From Erysipelotrichaceae bacterium (lineage in GTDB: Bacteria > Bacillota_I > Bacilli_A > Erysipelotrichales > Erysipelotrichaceae), in contig JAFTCJ010000002.1 of assembly GCA_017454765.1 (NCBI GenBank), forward strand, positions 1 through 48,348: a stretch of DNA of 48,348 nucleotides, given 5' to 3'. Both the position numbers and the translations under genes were made by a program. Under the pieces are notes generated by a model, which did not search any database, was not told where the DNA came from, and was given only the letters and a program-made list of their open reading frames with translations. This document shows positions 1 to 7,641 of this stretch, piece after piece; positions within the stretch are counted from its first letter, which is position 1, and each line of letters begins with the position of its first letter.

Positions 1-110
1 GGATTAGACCCGTTCACGGGTAAGAAGAGGTAACAGGACGCAAGTGGCAGGCTGTTCTGTGCGCGAATACGCGCCGCTGTCATCATCAGGCCCTCGTGGC
101 CGAAAAAGAA
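1..110 (+). other. Hairpin-rich left edge, possible tail of an upstream gene
   Basis: Read from base 1 in frame 1 the sequence gives GLDPFTGKKR and then TAA at 31-33, which could be the last ten codons of a gene cut by the window edge. I do not recognise the protein. The next 80 bases hold small stems: GCGCG/CGCGC near 61-75 and GGCC/GGCC near 89-102, leading into a strong hairpin at 112-132. This could be an ordinary 3' untranslated region, the 3' end of a structured RNA, or the right end of an IS200/IS605-type element, whose ends carry hairpins. No transposase is visible to support the last option. Confidence 0.3.
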
Positions 111-111
111 G

Positions 112-140
112 AACCACCGGCTAAGCCGGTGGGTTACTTT
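112..140 (+). terminator. Hairpin terminator at left edge
   Basis: CCACCGGCT (114-122) pairs with AGCCGGTGG (124-132), a perfect 9-bp arm pair, and a short T-rich tract follows at 137-141. It would end whatever transcript enters from the left, isolating ansA. Confidence 0.6.
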
Positions 141-210
141 TGTATGGTCTGTTTCAGAAGAGTGATCCGGCCTATCTCTATCGTTTATAATAAAAACGGA
201 AGAGAGGATT

Positions 211-1218
211 ATGAGTAAAATACTGATCATTCATACAGGAGGCACCATCGGCATGACCAGAGCAGCCGATGGCTACAAGCCGGACGGAGCGTATTTCCGG
301 AACGCGATCTTTCACATGGATTCATTGAAGGCAGAAGGGATGCCCGAGTGGGATTTCATAGAGTGCGATCCGCTGCTTGATTCAAGTCAGATGAGCGTGA
401 ACGAATGGAATGCGATGGGGAAGCTCATCAGCGAGAATTATGACAGCTATGACGGATTCGTCGTCCTGCACGGGACCGATACGATGGCTTACAGCGCGTC
501 TGCTTTGTCGTTCATGCTGGAAAACCTGAACAAGCCGGTGATCCTTACCGGATCCCAGATCCCGCTTTGTGAAACAAGAAGCGATGGCCGCGACAACATG
601 ATCACATCGATGCTGATAGCAGGAAAAGGAAAAGTCAGGGAAGTATGCATCTACTTCGGCGGACTGCTGATAAGAGGAAACAGGGCAATCAAGTATTCTG
701 CCCAGGACATGCAGGCGTTCATCAGCCCGAATTATCCTGTGCTTGCCAATGCAGAGATCTCTATTTCGTATAACGAAAGCGCCTTGCTGAAACCGCACAG
801 AAAACCGTTCCACTTAAGGACGTTTGAAGATGTTCCGATCGGTGTCATCCGGGTATTTCCGGGAATCCGTTTCGATCTGTTTGAGTCGGTACTGAACGGA
901 AAACTGAAAGGCGTCGTAATCGAGACTTTCGGATCGGGCAACGTTCCGGATGATAACGGCGACCTTATCAGACTGCTGCAGAAGGCAAAAGAAAAAGGCA
1001 TCATCATTACCGTGTGTTCGCAATGCCCAAAAGGAACTGTCGACATGTCTGCTTATGAAGCCGGAAGTGCTTTGCGCAAGGCGGGAGCAGTATCGGGAAA
1101 AGATATGACGACCGAAACGGCGGTAACGAAGCTCTACTATTTATTCAATAAATACAGCAGTACGGCACAGATCAAGAAAATGATGGAAAAGAACCTGTGC
1201 GGGGAACTGACGGAATGA
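211..1218 (+). CDS. ansA: Type I (cytoplasmic) L-asparaginase
   Basis: Hydrolyses L-asparagine to aspartate and ammonia in the cytoplasm. The 335-residue length matches the E. coli AnsA class (338). The N-terminal TGGTIGM motif carries the first catalytic threonine, and LHGTDTMAYSASALSFML near residue 87 carries the second Thr-Asp pair. The ending NLCGELTE also matches the family (NLRGELT). There is no signal peptide, so this is the type I rather than the secreted type II enzyme. The start is set by GAGAGGA just upstream; a TATAAT box at 186-191 is a plausible -10. It stands alone between a terminator on the left and one at 1414-1439. With gdhA at 31.6 kb it fits amino-acid nitrogen metabolism. 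Confidence 0.93.
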   Translation: MSKILIIHTGGTIGMTRAADGYKPDGAYFRNAIFHMDSLKAEGMPEWDFIECDPLLDSSQMSVNEWNAMGKLISENYDSYDGFVVLHGTDTMAYSASALSFMLENLNKPVILTGSQIPLCETRSDGRDNMITSMLIAGKGKVREVCIYFGGLLIRGNRAIKYSAQDMQAFISPNYPVLANAEISISYNESALLKPHRKPFHLRTFEDVPIGVIRVFPGIRFDLFESVLNGKLKGVVIETFGSGNVPDDNGDLIRLLQKAKEKGIIITVCSQCPKGTVDMSAYEAGSALRKAGAVSGKDMTTETAVTKLYYLFNKYSSTAQIKKMMEKNLCGELTE

Positions 1219-1323
1219 TCAAGCGACCGATCCTTCAGACTGCTGTAAGGAACAGCCTCAATAAAGCGGTTTTATCAACATTCAGATGATTACCCGGCCA
1301 CGTGGATCACGCAGTAAGACTTT

Positions 1324-1400
1324 AACGATCAGACGGCAGGGCGGGCAAACCGATTATCAGAAAACACCCGAAGAACGGCAAAACGTTCCGTCTGATCGTT
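1324..1400 (+). repeat. Perfect 13-bp inverted repeat enclosing 51 bases
   Basis: AACGATCAGACGG (1324-1336) is exactly complementary to CCGTCTGATCGTT (1388-1400). Inside, GAACG (1373-1377) can pair with CGTTC (1384-1388), and CGGG/CCCG pairs are also possible, so the RNA could fold as a branched structure. It lies between the ansA stop and the ansA terminator. It may be a 3' UTR structure, a small RNA or a decayed short mobile element; no target-site duplication is visible. Confidence 0.5.
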
Positions 1401-1413
1401 GTGCAAAACAGAC

Positions 1414-1439
1414 AAAGAGCCTTCTTCGAGGCTCTTTTT
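1414..1439 (+). terminator. Intrinsic terminator downstream of ansA
   Basis: AAAGAGCCT (1414-1422) pairs with AGGCTCTTT (1429-1437) around a TCTTCG loop, and the T-run continues to 1439. It ends rightward transcription from ansA. Confidence 0.85.
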
Positions 1440-1465
1440 ATGTCTGTGTCAGACGGGAACAGCAG

Positions 1466-1495
1466 AAAAAAGATCTCCCTTGGGAGATCTTTTAT
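1466..1495 (-). terminator. Terminator of the leftward surface-protein gene
   Basis: A near-perfect palindrome, AAAAGATCTCCC / GGGAGATCTTTT with a TT centre, sits 18 bases past the stop of the leftward gene. Both strands show a T-run, so it may work in both directions. Confidence 0.75.
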
Positions 1496-1512
1496 TCCGG
1501 TACTGATCGTCT

Positions 1513-3063
1513 TCATAGGATAGCACGTGATCCGACCAGAGCCGGTACTTCCTCTTTTTTCCCTTCATCCGTTTTCTGATCATGGATGAGGAAGGCAAGA
1601 GCGATATTGGCTATAAGGATGATTGCCATCAGTAATGTCCATCTGTCTGCGAGGATCATCGCCAGTCTCATGTCTTCTGTGAGTATGAAGATGATGATGG
1701 CCAGTGCAGCAGGGATCAGGGAGAGATATTTGTCGCTTTCATACTGATCGTTTCTGTTTTCTTCTTCCTCTTTTTCCTCTTCGTTCTTTCTGAAGATTCC
1801 GAGGATAGTCAGTAGAGAGATCAGAGCGGTTGCGATCGCAGCGATCAGGTTCAGCAGGGCCCAGTGTGCTTCTGCGGCCGGTGCAGCCATCGGAACGGCT
1901 TCATCGAAGATCTCTTCAGATACGTTCATTGTTACTTCTTCAGAGATGCTCATCGGAACTTCTTCGTCAGCGACCTCTTCAACGATCTCTTCGATCACTG
2001 CAGGCTCTTTTGTTTCGGGTTCGTTATTTTCTATAGTCGGGGTAACGATAGGTTCTTTCTTCCCCGGTTCAGCAGCAGGTTCTTCATTGACTTCGATGAT
2101 CTCCTGTGCTTCGATATGATCCATCTTCTTCAGCTGTTCCGGTGCCTGAGGAGTTTCTCTGTAATCCGGAGTATATTCTTCATATGTCGGTTCAGCGCCT
2201 GTACGGTAGAAGGTGTAGGCGTAGAGACTGAACATATCTACGGCAGCTCTGCGGTCAGTCGTTCCTGAACCGTAGGAAGCGATCTGCGCCGCTCCTTTGT
2301 CCCAGGTGCTGTAGCTGTCGACAGCAGTTGAAGTGAAGAGGGAATAACTGGGCATCCAGAAACCGTTCGTGTAGCCTTCGATCCATTTGTAGAAGGATGC
2401 GCTTCTGTAACCCATGGATTCAGCTTCAGAGACGACTTCGATAACGTCGTTCTCATCGACTTCGATCGTTTCCCATTCAGCCAGAGCCAGATGATCGATC
2501 ACGTCTTCGTCTGTTTTCAGGTTGGAAAGATCGTTGATCGTTCCGGATGAGCTGCAATCTTCATCAAAGAAGAGATGAATATTCATGACCTTGACTGTTT
2601 TGCCTGACTTCACTTCTGCTTCTTCGATGACCTTGATCGTCTTGGCGTCTTCTGCTTCGACGGTGACGGTATAGTCTTCCGGAAGTTCTTCATAATTATC
2701 AGTCCTGTTGGTCGTGATGCCTTTCTCTTCGTGCTTCTCGATTTTGGCCTGCGCGTTGTTGTAAGCTTCCAGTTCTTTCTGATTCTCTGCGACCTTTTCA
2801 TCTTCTGCCGCGTTGTGCGCTTCGACCTTTTCGACTTCCGCTTCGAATTGAGCCTCCATCTTTTCGTTGTATTCGTCGACTTTCTCATTGTACTCGTCGA
2901 TCAGTGCGTTGGCTTCCTCGGCTGTGAGTCCTTCGATGTTGGGTTCGGCAGGGATCTCCTCATCTGCATAGATCCTGTGAGTTCCGACACCGAGCAGCAG
3001 CAATGCTGCGCATAATGTAGTAAGTAATGATTTGATTAATCCTTTTCTGTTTGTCTTTTTCAT
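1513..3063 (-). CDS. Secreted coiled-coil surface protein with C-terminal membrane helices
   Basis: I do not recognise a named family. The 516-residue protein starts with a classic signal peptide (MKKTNRKGLIKSLL..., cleavage probably after residue 33 near YADEE). Residues 45-115 are a heptad-like, Glu/Lys/Ala-rich coiled coil with the repeated unit DEYNEK. Residues 125-320 form a soluble domain rich in aromatic residues and containing an FFDEDCSSSG stretch. Residues 320-400 are Pro/Glu-rich and stalk-like. Two or three hydrophobic helices (about 402-427 and 446-493) then anchor the C-terminus in the membrane. An AGGAGG site 7 bases upstream fixes the start. It is probably displayed outside the membrane as an adhesin-like or structural protein. 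No LPXTG motif is present. Confidence 0.8.
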   Translation of the reverse strand: MKKTNRKGLIKSLLTTLCAALLLLGVGTHRIYADEEIPAEPNIEGLTAEEANALIDEYNEKVDEYNEKMEAQFEAEVEKVEAHNAAEDEKVAENQKELEAYNNAQAKIEKHEEKGITTNRTDNYEELPEDYTVTVEAEDAKTIKVIEEAEVKSGKTVKVMNIHLFFDEDCSSSGTINDLSNLKTDEDVIDHLALAEWETIEVDENDVIEVVSEAESMGYRSASFYKWIEGYTNGFWMPSYSLFTSTAVDSYSTWDKGAAQIASYGSGTTDRRAAVDMFSLYAYTFYRTGAEPTYEEYTPDYRETPQAPEQLKKMDHIEAQEIIEVNEEPAAEPGKKEPIVTPTIENNEPETKEPAVIEEIVEEVADEEVPMSISEEVTMNVSEEIFDEAVPMAAPAAEAHWALLNLIAAIATALISLLTILGIFRKNEEEKEEEENRNDQYESDKYLSLIPAALAIIIFILTEDMRLAMILADRWTLLMAIILIANIALAFLIHDQKTDEGKKEEVPALVGSRAIL

Positions 3064-3365
3064 GTTTTGTGCCTCCTGACGATTACATCCTAACGGACGT
3101 CCATGCTAAGAATTAGTCTAAAAAGTGATTATGTATAGGTAAATATGCATATTTTATTGACGGTTTTCTTTGTTTTCCTAAGGAAAACAGAACGATTCGG
3201 TTATCATTCCGGATCAAAAGAAGACCGAAACAGAATAAAATCACCTTATGCAGCAGCTGATGTGGCATGATAACGTAAAACCTTTTAAAATAAAGGGTGT
3301 CCACCACAGAACAAGAATGAGGATATGACCAAAACCCGTCACAAGCATTTTTTATAAAACGAGGC
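3064..3365. promoter_or_regulatory. Divergent intergenic region
   Basis: About 300 bases separate the leftward surface-protein gene from the rightward GH3 gene. No gene is visible. It contains a small hairpin, GTTTTCC/GGAAAAC near 3173-3190. It also holds a candidate -10 for the GH3 gene (TAAAAT, 3286-3291) inside the 16-mer TTTTAAAATAAAGGGT, which recurs exactly at 12833-12848 in front of the malate operon. Matching -35 boxes are weak. Confidence 0.45.
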
Positions 3366-5177
3366 ATGACACTTATGAACATCAACATAGCGATTAAAAA
3401 GATGATCCTGTTTCTGCTGGTCTGTCTGATCATCACCGGATGTACCGGGAAGGAAGAAGACAAATATCTGAAGTACGCAGATATGAGTGCAGAAGATATC
3501 GTATCTTCGCTTACCCTGGAACAGAAGGCCATGCAGATGGTGCAGCCCGCCTGTTATAACACGGATCTGAAGGAGATGAAGAAGAATTGTTACGGCAGTA
3601 TCCTTTCCCGATATTTTTATTACGATTATCAGCAATGGCAGGAATATGTCGACAGTTTCCAGAAGGAGGCGGTAAGCTCTGAGGCAGGCATTCCGTTTGT
3701 TTACGGTCAGGACGATGTTCACGGGGTCAATTACGCACTGGATACCGTGATCTTTCCGCATAATATCGGTCTTGGCGCCGCCGATGACGAAGAGCTGATG
3801 TATCAGATCGGACAAGTCACTGCCGATGAAGCCAAGTTATGTCATATGCTTTGGAATTTTGCGCCTTGTATCGCGCAGTCAGCTGATCCCCGCTGGGGCA
3901 GGACTTATGAAAGCTACGGCTCGGATCTTGATGTGATCAGAAAACTGAGCATCGCCTATACGAAAGGTCTGCAGGATAACGGGATCATCGCCTGTGCCAA
4001 GCATTTCTTTGCGGATGGGAACGTCTCTTACGGAAGCGGTGAAGGAGATATGCTGATGGACAGAGGAGATGCTGTTTTAAACGACGAAGAGATCGAAGAA
4101 CTGCTGACCGTCTATCAGGCTCAGATCGATGCCGGTGTCAAAACGATCATGATCAGTCACTCATCTTTAAACGGCGTCAAGATGCATGAAAATAAGCAAT
4201 ATATCGATATCCTGAAAAACGACATGGGCTTTGAAGGGTTCATCGTCAGTGACTGGAATTCGGTGCAGAACACTTCAGGCACCTCGTATTACGAACAGGT
4301 CGTGACAGCCGTAAACGCAGGCATCGATATGCTGATGGAAGTCGACCGCTATAATGAAGCAGCCTCGATCATCGTCAAGGCTGTTGAAAACGGCGACATC
4401 AGTGAAGAACGGATCGATGACGCGGTCAGAAGGATCCTTCAGGTCAAGAAGGACGCAGGGATCATTGCCGATCCGTTCTGTGAGAAGATAAAAACCGTTC
4501 AGAAAGAGACAGGTTCAGAAGAATACAGGGAGCTTGCGGAACGGGCTGTAGAAGAAAGTCTCGTACTGATCAAAAATCAGAACGATATCCTTCCCTTGAG
4601 AGAGAACACAAAAATTTTCATCATGGGTCCGGCCGCGGATGATAAAGTTGCGCAATGCGGAGGCTGGACGATGGACTGGAATCAGAGCGAACTTTCCGAC
4701 ATTCCGGGCGTGACCTCTGTCTCGGAAGGTTTTAAGAAGAAAGCACAGGAATACGGAATCAGCATTGCCGACAGTGCGGAAGACGCAGACGTGATCGTTC
4801 TTGTGCTCGGGGAAAAGGCTTATGCGGAATGGAACGGTGATGCCGAAGACCTTGATCTGTGCGGTGAATTTTCTCTGCCCGGCAACAAAACCGCAATCGA
4901 TGAGGCAGACGCTTTCGGCAAGCCAATCGTGACCTGCATCATCGCCGGCAGAAACGTCTTTATCGCTGATTATATCGATCACTGGGACGGCGTCGTGATG
5001 TGCTATCTGCCCGGTTCCGAAGCACAGGGCATCGCCGATGTGCTCTGCGGAGGATCTGACTTCAAAGGAAGACTGCCCTCTCCGTGGTATGCGTCAGTCA
5101 GTCAGATCGGATCGGAAAACGCCTGGCTGGAAAAAGGTTTCGGTCTGACATATGAAGGCAGGAATGAAACTTATTAA
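3366..5177 (+). CDS. Glycoside hydrolase family 3 lipoprotein (beta-glucosidase-like)
   Basis: A retaining exo-glycosidase acting outside the membrane, probably removing beta-linked glucose, xylose or GlcNAc residues. The N-terminus is a lipoprotein signal with lipobox LIITGC (Cys26). The (beta/alpha)8 GH3 domain spans roughly residues 45-370: it has YGQDDVHGVNYA, CAKHFFADG with the substrate-binding Lys-His pair, and GFIVSDWNSVQ, whose Asp296 is the expected nucleophile. A GH3 C-terminal alpha/beta domain (about 390-595) follows, ending with LEKGFGLTYEG. The 603-residue length is typical of the short GH3 form without a fibronectin domain. A start at the second ATG (3375) is equally possible from the spacing of the upstream GAGG. 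The exact substrate cannot be told from sequence. Confidence 0.88.
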   Translation: MTLMNINIAIKKMILFLLVCLIITGCTGKEEDKYLKYADMSAEDIVSSLTLEQKAMQMVQPACYNTDLKEMKKNCYGSILSRYFYYDYQQWQEYVDSFQKEAVSSEAGIPFVYGQDDVHGVNYALDTVIFPHNIGLGAADDEELMYQIGQVTADEAKLCHMLWNFAPCIAQSADPRWGRTYESYGSDLDVIRKLSIAYTKGLQDNGIIACAKHFFADGNVSYGSGEGDMLMDRGDAVLNDEEIEELLTVYQAQIDAGVKTIMISHSSLNGVKMHENKQYIDILKNDMGFEGFIVSDWNSVQNTSGTSYYEQVVTAVNAGIDMLMEVDRYNEAASIIVKAVENGDISEERIDDAVRRILQVKKDAGIIADPFCEKIKTVQKETGSEEYRELAERAVEESLVLIKNQNDILPLRENTKIFIMGPAADDKVAQCGGWTMDWNQSELSDIPGVTSVSEGFKKKAQEYGISIADSAEDADVIVLVLGEKAYAEWNGDAEDLDLCGEFSLPGNKTAIDEADAFGKPIVTCIIAGRNVFIADYIDHWDGVVMCYLPGSEAQGIADVLCGGSDFKGRLPSPWYASVSQIGSENAWLEKGFGLTYEGRNETY

Positions 5178-5231
5178 GAAAACTCATACCCGTCTGATAT
5201 AAAATAATAAAAACGGAAAGAGAAAAACATT

Positions 5232-5642
5232 ATGAAAAAAATCAGAATTGCCATGATCTTTTTATCATTGATCGCCTTATTATTAAGCGGATGCGGCGGA
5301 GCCAAGATGGACATCACTTCCTCTTCCAGCAAAGCAAAAATCAAGATCAATGATGCGGAAGACGGTACCTATGCGGAAATCTCAGTCATGTCGGTATCCA
5401 AAGGAAAGACGGTCCATGTCGAATCTTCTCTGAGTAAGGGAAAACTGAAGGTCGAGTTTGCCGAAGCGATCAAAATTTCGGCAGCCGGTGAAAGCGAGGA
5501 GTATGTAGCCGGAAACATCGCTCAGACCATAGAGGTCGGTCCGGGTGAAAATCTTGAACTGACACTTGATCCCGGCAAGTATCTTCTGCAGCTGACGACG
5601 GTCGGTCAGAGCGACGGAACGGTGCAGATCAGTATCGAATAA
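5232..5642 (+). CDS. Small hypothetical lipoprotein
   Basis: A 136-residue protein with lipobox LLLSGC (Cys21), so it should be acylated and anchored on the outer face of the membrane. The rest is predicted beta-rich, with alternating hydrophobic residues and a C-terminal half resembling an Ig- or PPC-like sandwich (GPGENLELTLDPGKYLLQL). I cannot assign a family. It lies 54 bases behind the GH3 gene. A TATAAAAT-like -10 in the gap suggests its own promoter, although read-through is possible. Confidence 0.75.
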   Translation: MKKIRIAMIFLSLIALLLSGCGGAKMDITSSSSKAKIKINDAEDGTYAEISVMSVSKGKTVHVESSLSKGKLKVEFAEAIKISAAGESEEYVAGNIAQTIEVGPGENLELTLDPGKYLLQLTTVGQSDGTVQISIE

Positions 5643-5650
5643 TTAAGAAC

Positions 5651-5680
5651 AAAAACATCAGCAAGACGCTGATGTTTTTG
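5651..5680 (+). terminator. Intrinsic terminator
   Basis: AAACATCAGC (5653-5662) pairs with GCTGATGTTT (5668-5677) around AAGAC, and a T-run follows. It closes the GH3/lipoprotein unit. Confidence 0.88.
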
Positions 5681-5737
5681 TGTGGACAGAACAGAAGGTT
5701 GTTACAATAAGAACAAGGAGTCTGAGTCATTAAGAGC

Positions 5738-6235
5738 ATGATCCGTCTGGAAAAGATCACTTATAAGAATATATGGGACATTCTTGATCTGAAAGTGTTC
5801 AGATCACAGAAGAATTTTGTTGCACCGAACGTCGACAGTATCGCCACCGCCTATGCGACGCACGATTCCGGATGTTTTGCTTTTCCTTTCGGGATCTATG
5901 ATGACGATAAACCCGTGGGTTTTCTGATGATCGGCTTCAATGAAGCCGTCATGTATGAAGCGTTTGATGATGTAGAGCCGCCTGAATCACTCCGAAACAG
6001 TTACAGCATCTGGCGTCTGATGATCGACAAGAGATACCAGGGAAGAGGGTATGGCAGAGAGGCCATCAGACTGGCTCTGGACTTCATCAGGACCTGGCCC
6101 TGCGGAAAGGCAGAGTATTGTGAGATATCCTATGAGCCTGAAAACGAAAACGCAGCAAAGCTTTATCATTCGATGGGATTTGAAGAAAACGGAGAAACGG
6201 ACGGAGACGAGATCGTTGCCGTACTGAAACTGTAA
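5738..6235 (+). CDS. GNAT N-acetyltransferase, polyamine (BltD/SpeG)-like
   Basis: Transfers acetyl from acetyl-CoA to an amine. The acetyl-CoA loop (R/Q-x-x-G-x-G/A) is clear as YQGRGYGREAI near residue 107, and the C-terminal YEPENENAAKLYHSMGF is the usual GNAT alpha4-beta7 segment. The early FVAPNVDSIATAYA and FPFGIYDDDKPVGFLMIG segments resemble spermidine/spermine acetyltransferases of the BltD type. The only good ribosome site, AAGGAG at 5715-5720, is 17 bases from the ATG. It is 8 bases from an in-frame ATT at 5729, so either a weak site or a rare ATT start is used. A TACAAT box precedes it. Confidence 0.85.
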   Translation: MIRLEKITYKNIWDILDLKVFRSQKNFVAPNVDSIATAYATHDSGCFAFPFGIYDDDKPVGFLMIGFNEAVMYEAFDDVEPPESLRNSYSIWRLMIDKRYQGRGYGREAIRLALDFIRTWPCGKAEYCEISYEPENENAAKLYHSMGFEENGETDGDEIVAVLKL

Positions 6236-6251
6236 GAAGAAGGTTATGCAT

Positions 6252-7568
6252 ATGAAAAACAGAAAGTCATTGGTTTTCCGTTTCTTAACGGTGATCAGCG
6301 TTACACTTCTGCTGTTTGGAAGCGGAGTCACACTGAAGGCCGACGAAACCTTATCTGATGATTACCGGCTTGAGGAAGTCGTTGTTTTAAGCAGGCACAA
6401 CATCAGGGCCCCTTTGTCGACTAAGGGGTCAGCCCTCGATACAGCGACGCCGTATACCTGGTATGAATGGTCTTCCAATGCCAGTGAGCTTTCCTTGCGG
6501 GGAGGCATGCTGGAAACGGCGATGGGCCAGTACTTCCGCAAGTGGCTGGAAGATGAGGAACTCATACCGGAGAACTACCGTCCTCAAGGAAACGAGATCC
6601 GATTCTATGCCAATGCCAAACAGCGCACGATCGCCACAGCGCAGTATTTCTCCAGCGGTTTTCTGCCGGTCGCCAATATCAGGATCGAGACCAATCAGGA
6701 ATATGACAAGATGGACCCTGTCTTCACGCCGCAGCTGACGTTCGTGAATGACAGGTATGTCGAGGATGCGACAAAGCAGATGTACGAACTGATCCCCGAT
6801 CTTTCAAAGGAATACGAACTGATCAGCGAAGTCGTCGATCTGAAAAACTCTGAAGGGTATCTCAACGGCACCATTCATGACTTCAGCAACGACGACATTG
6901 AATTTATCATGGAAGAAAATGCCGAGCCGGGCATGAAGGGATCGCTGAAGACTGCCTGTTCATTGTCGGATGCCCTGGTCCTGCAGTATTACGAAGAAAG
7001 CGATGCACTCGCCGCCGGCTTCGGTCACGATCTCAGCAGCGAACAGTGGAAGATGATCTCCAATATCAAGGACACTTATAACGACGTCCTGTTTACCGCA
7101 CCGTTAGTCTGCATCAATGTCGCTCATCCTCTGCTAAAGGAAATAGACAAAGAACTGAAAAACGATGAACGTCTTTTCAGTTTTCTGTGCGGGCATGATT
7201 CCAATATCTCATCGGTACTTGCGTCACTGGATGTTGAAGACTACGCTGTTCCCGATTCCATTGAAAGAAATACGCCTATCGGCAGCAAGCTCACATTTGA
7301 AAAATGGGAAAAAGATAACGAAGAATATATCAGGGTGCGTCTCATCTATGACAGCACCGACAGACTCAGAAACATTTCCATTCATGATCTGAAGAATCCG
7401 CCGATGTCTTATGTCTTCGCATTCAAAGGACTCACTGCCAACGAAGACGGCATGTACCGTCTTGATGAATTCATGGAGCACCTTCAGAAAAAGATCAACG
7501 CCTACGACGAGCTGATCAGAAAATATGATGCAAAATCCTCATCGATTCCCAAGACAGGTATAGAATAA
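6252..7568 (+). CDS. Secreted histidine acid phosphatase (phytase/glucose-1-phosphatase family)
   Basis: A branch-2 histidine phosphatase that hydrolyses phosphomonoesters outside the cell. The signal peptide covers about residues 1-30, ending near LKADE. The catalytic RHNIRAP motif (Arg48-His49) forms the phosphohistidine, and GHDSN supplies the His315-Asp316 proton-donor pair of the family. The 438-residue length fits the Agp/AppA class. I chose this ATG over the one 6 bases upstream because it is 8 bases from GAAGG. The protein ends in SSIPKTGIE, which resembles an LPXTG sorting motif, but no membrane helix or positive tail follows. It may be a truncated anchor or a chance match. Confidence 0.87.
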   Translation: MKNRKSLVFRFLTVISVTLLLFGSGVTLKADETLSDDYRLEEVVVLSRHNIRAPLSTKGSALDTATPYTWYEWSSNASELSLRGGMLETAMGQYFRKWLEDEELIPENYRPQGNEIRFYANAKQRTIATAQYFSSGFLPVANIRIETNQEYDKMDPVFTPQLTFVNDRYVEDATKQMYELIPDLSKEYELISEVVDLKNSEGYLNGTIHDFSNDDIEFIMEENAEPGMKGSLKTACSLSDALVLQYYEESDALAAGFGHDLSSEQWKMISNIKDTYNDVLFTAPLVCINVAHPLLKEIDKELKNDERLFSFLCGHDSNISSVLASLDVEDYAVPDSIERNTPIGSKLTFEKWEKDNEEYIRVRLIYDSTDRLRNISIHDLKNPPMSYVFAFKGLTANEDGMYRLDEFMEHLQKKINAYDELIRKYDAKSSSIPKTGIE

Positions 7569-7594
7569 AGAATGAAACAAGATCCTTACCGGCG

Positions 7595-7603
7595 TGTTAT
7601 AAT
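7595..7603 (+). promoter_or_regulatory. Extended -10 promoter of the MFS/PlsC pair
   Basis: TG-T-TATAAT is a full extended -10 element; no good -35 is seen, as is usual for this type. An ACCGG/CCGGT inverted repeat (7588-7592, 7609-7613) brackets it and could be a binding site. Confidence 0.6.
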
Positions 7604-7641
7604 TACCACCGGTTGATCATATTGATACGGAGAAGACGCTG

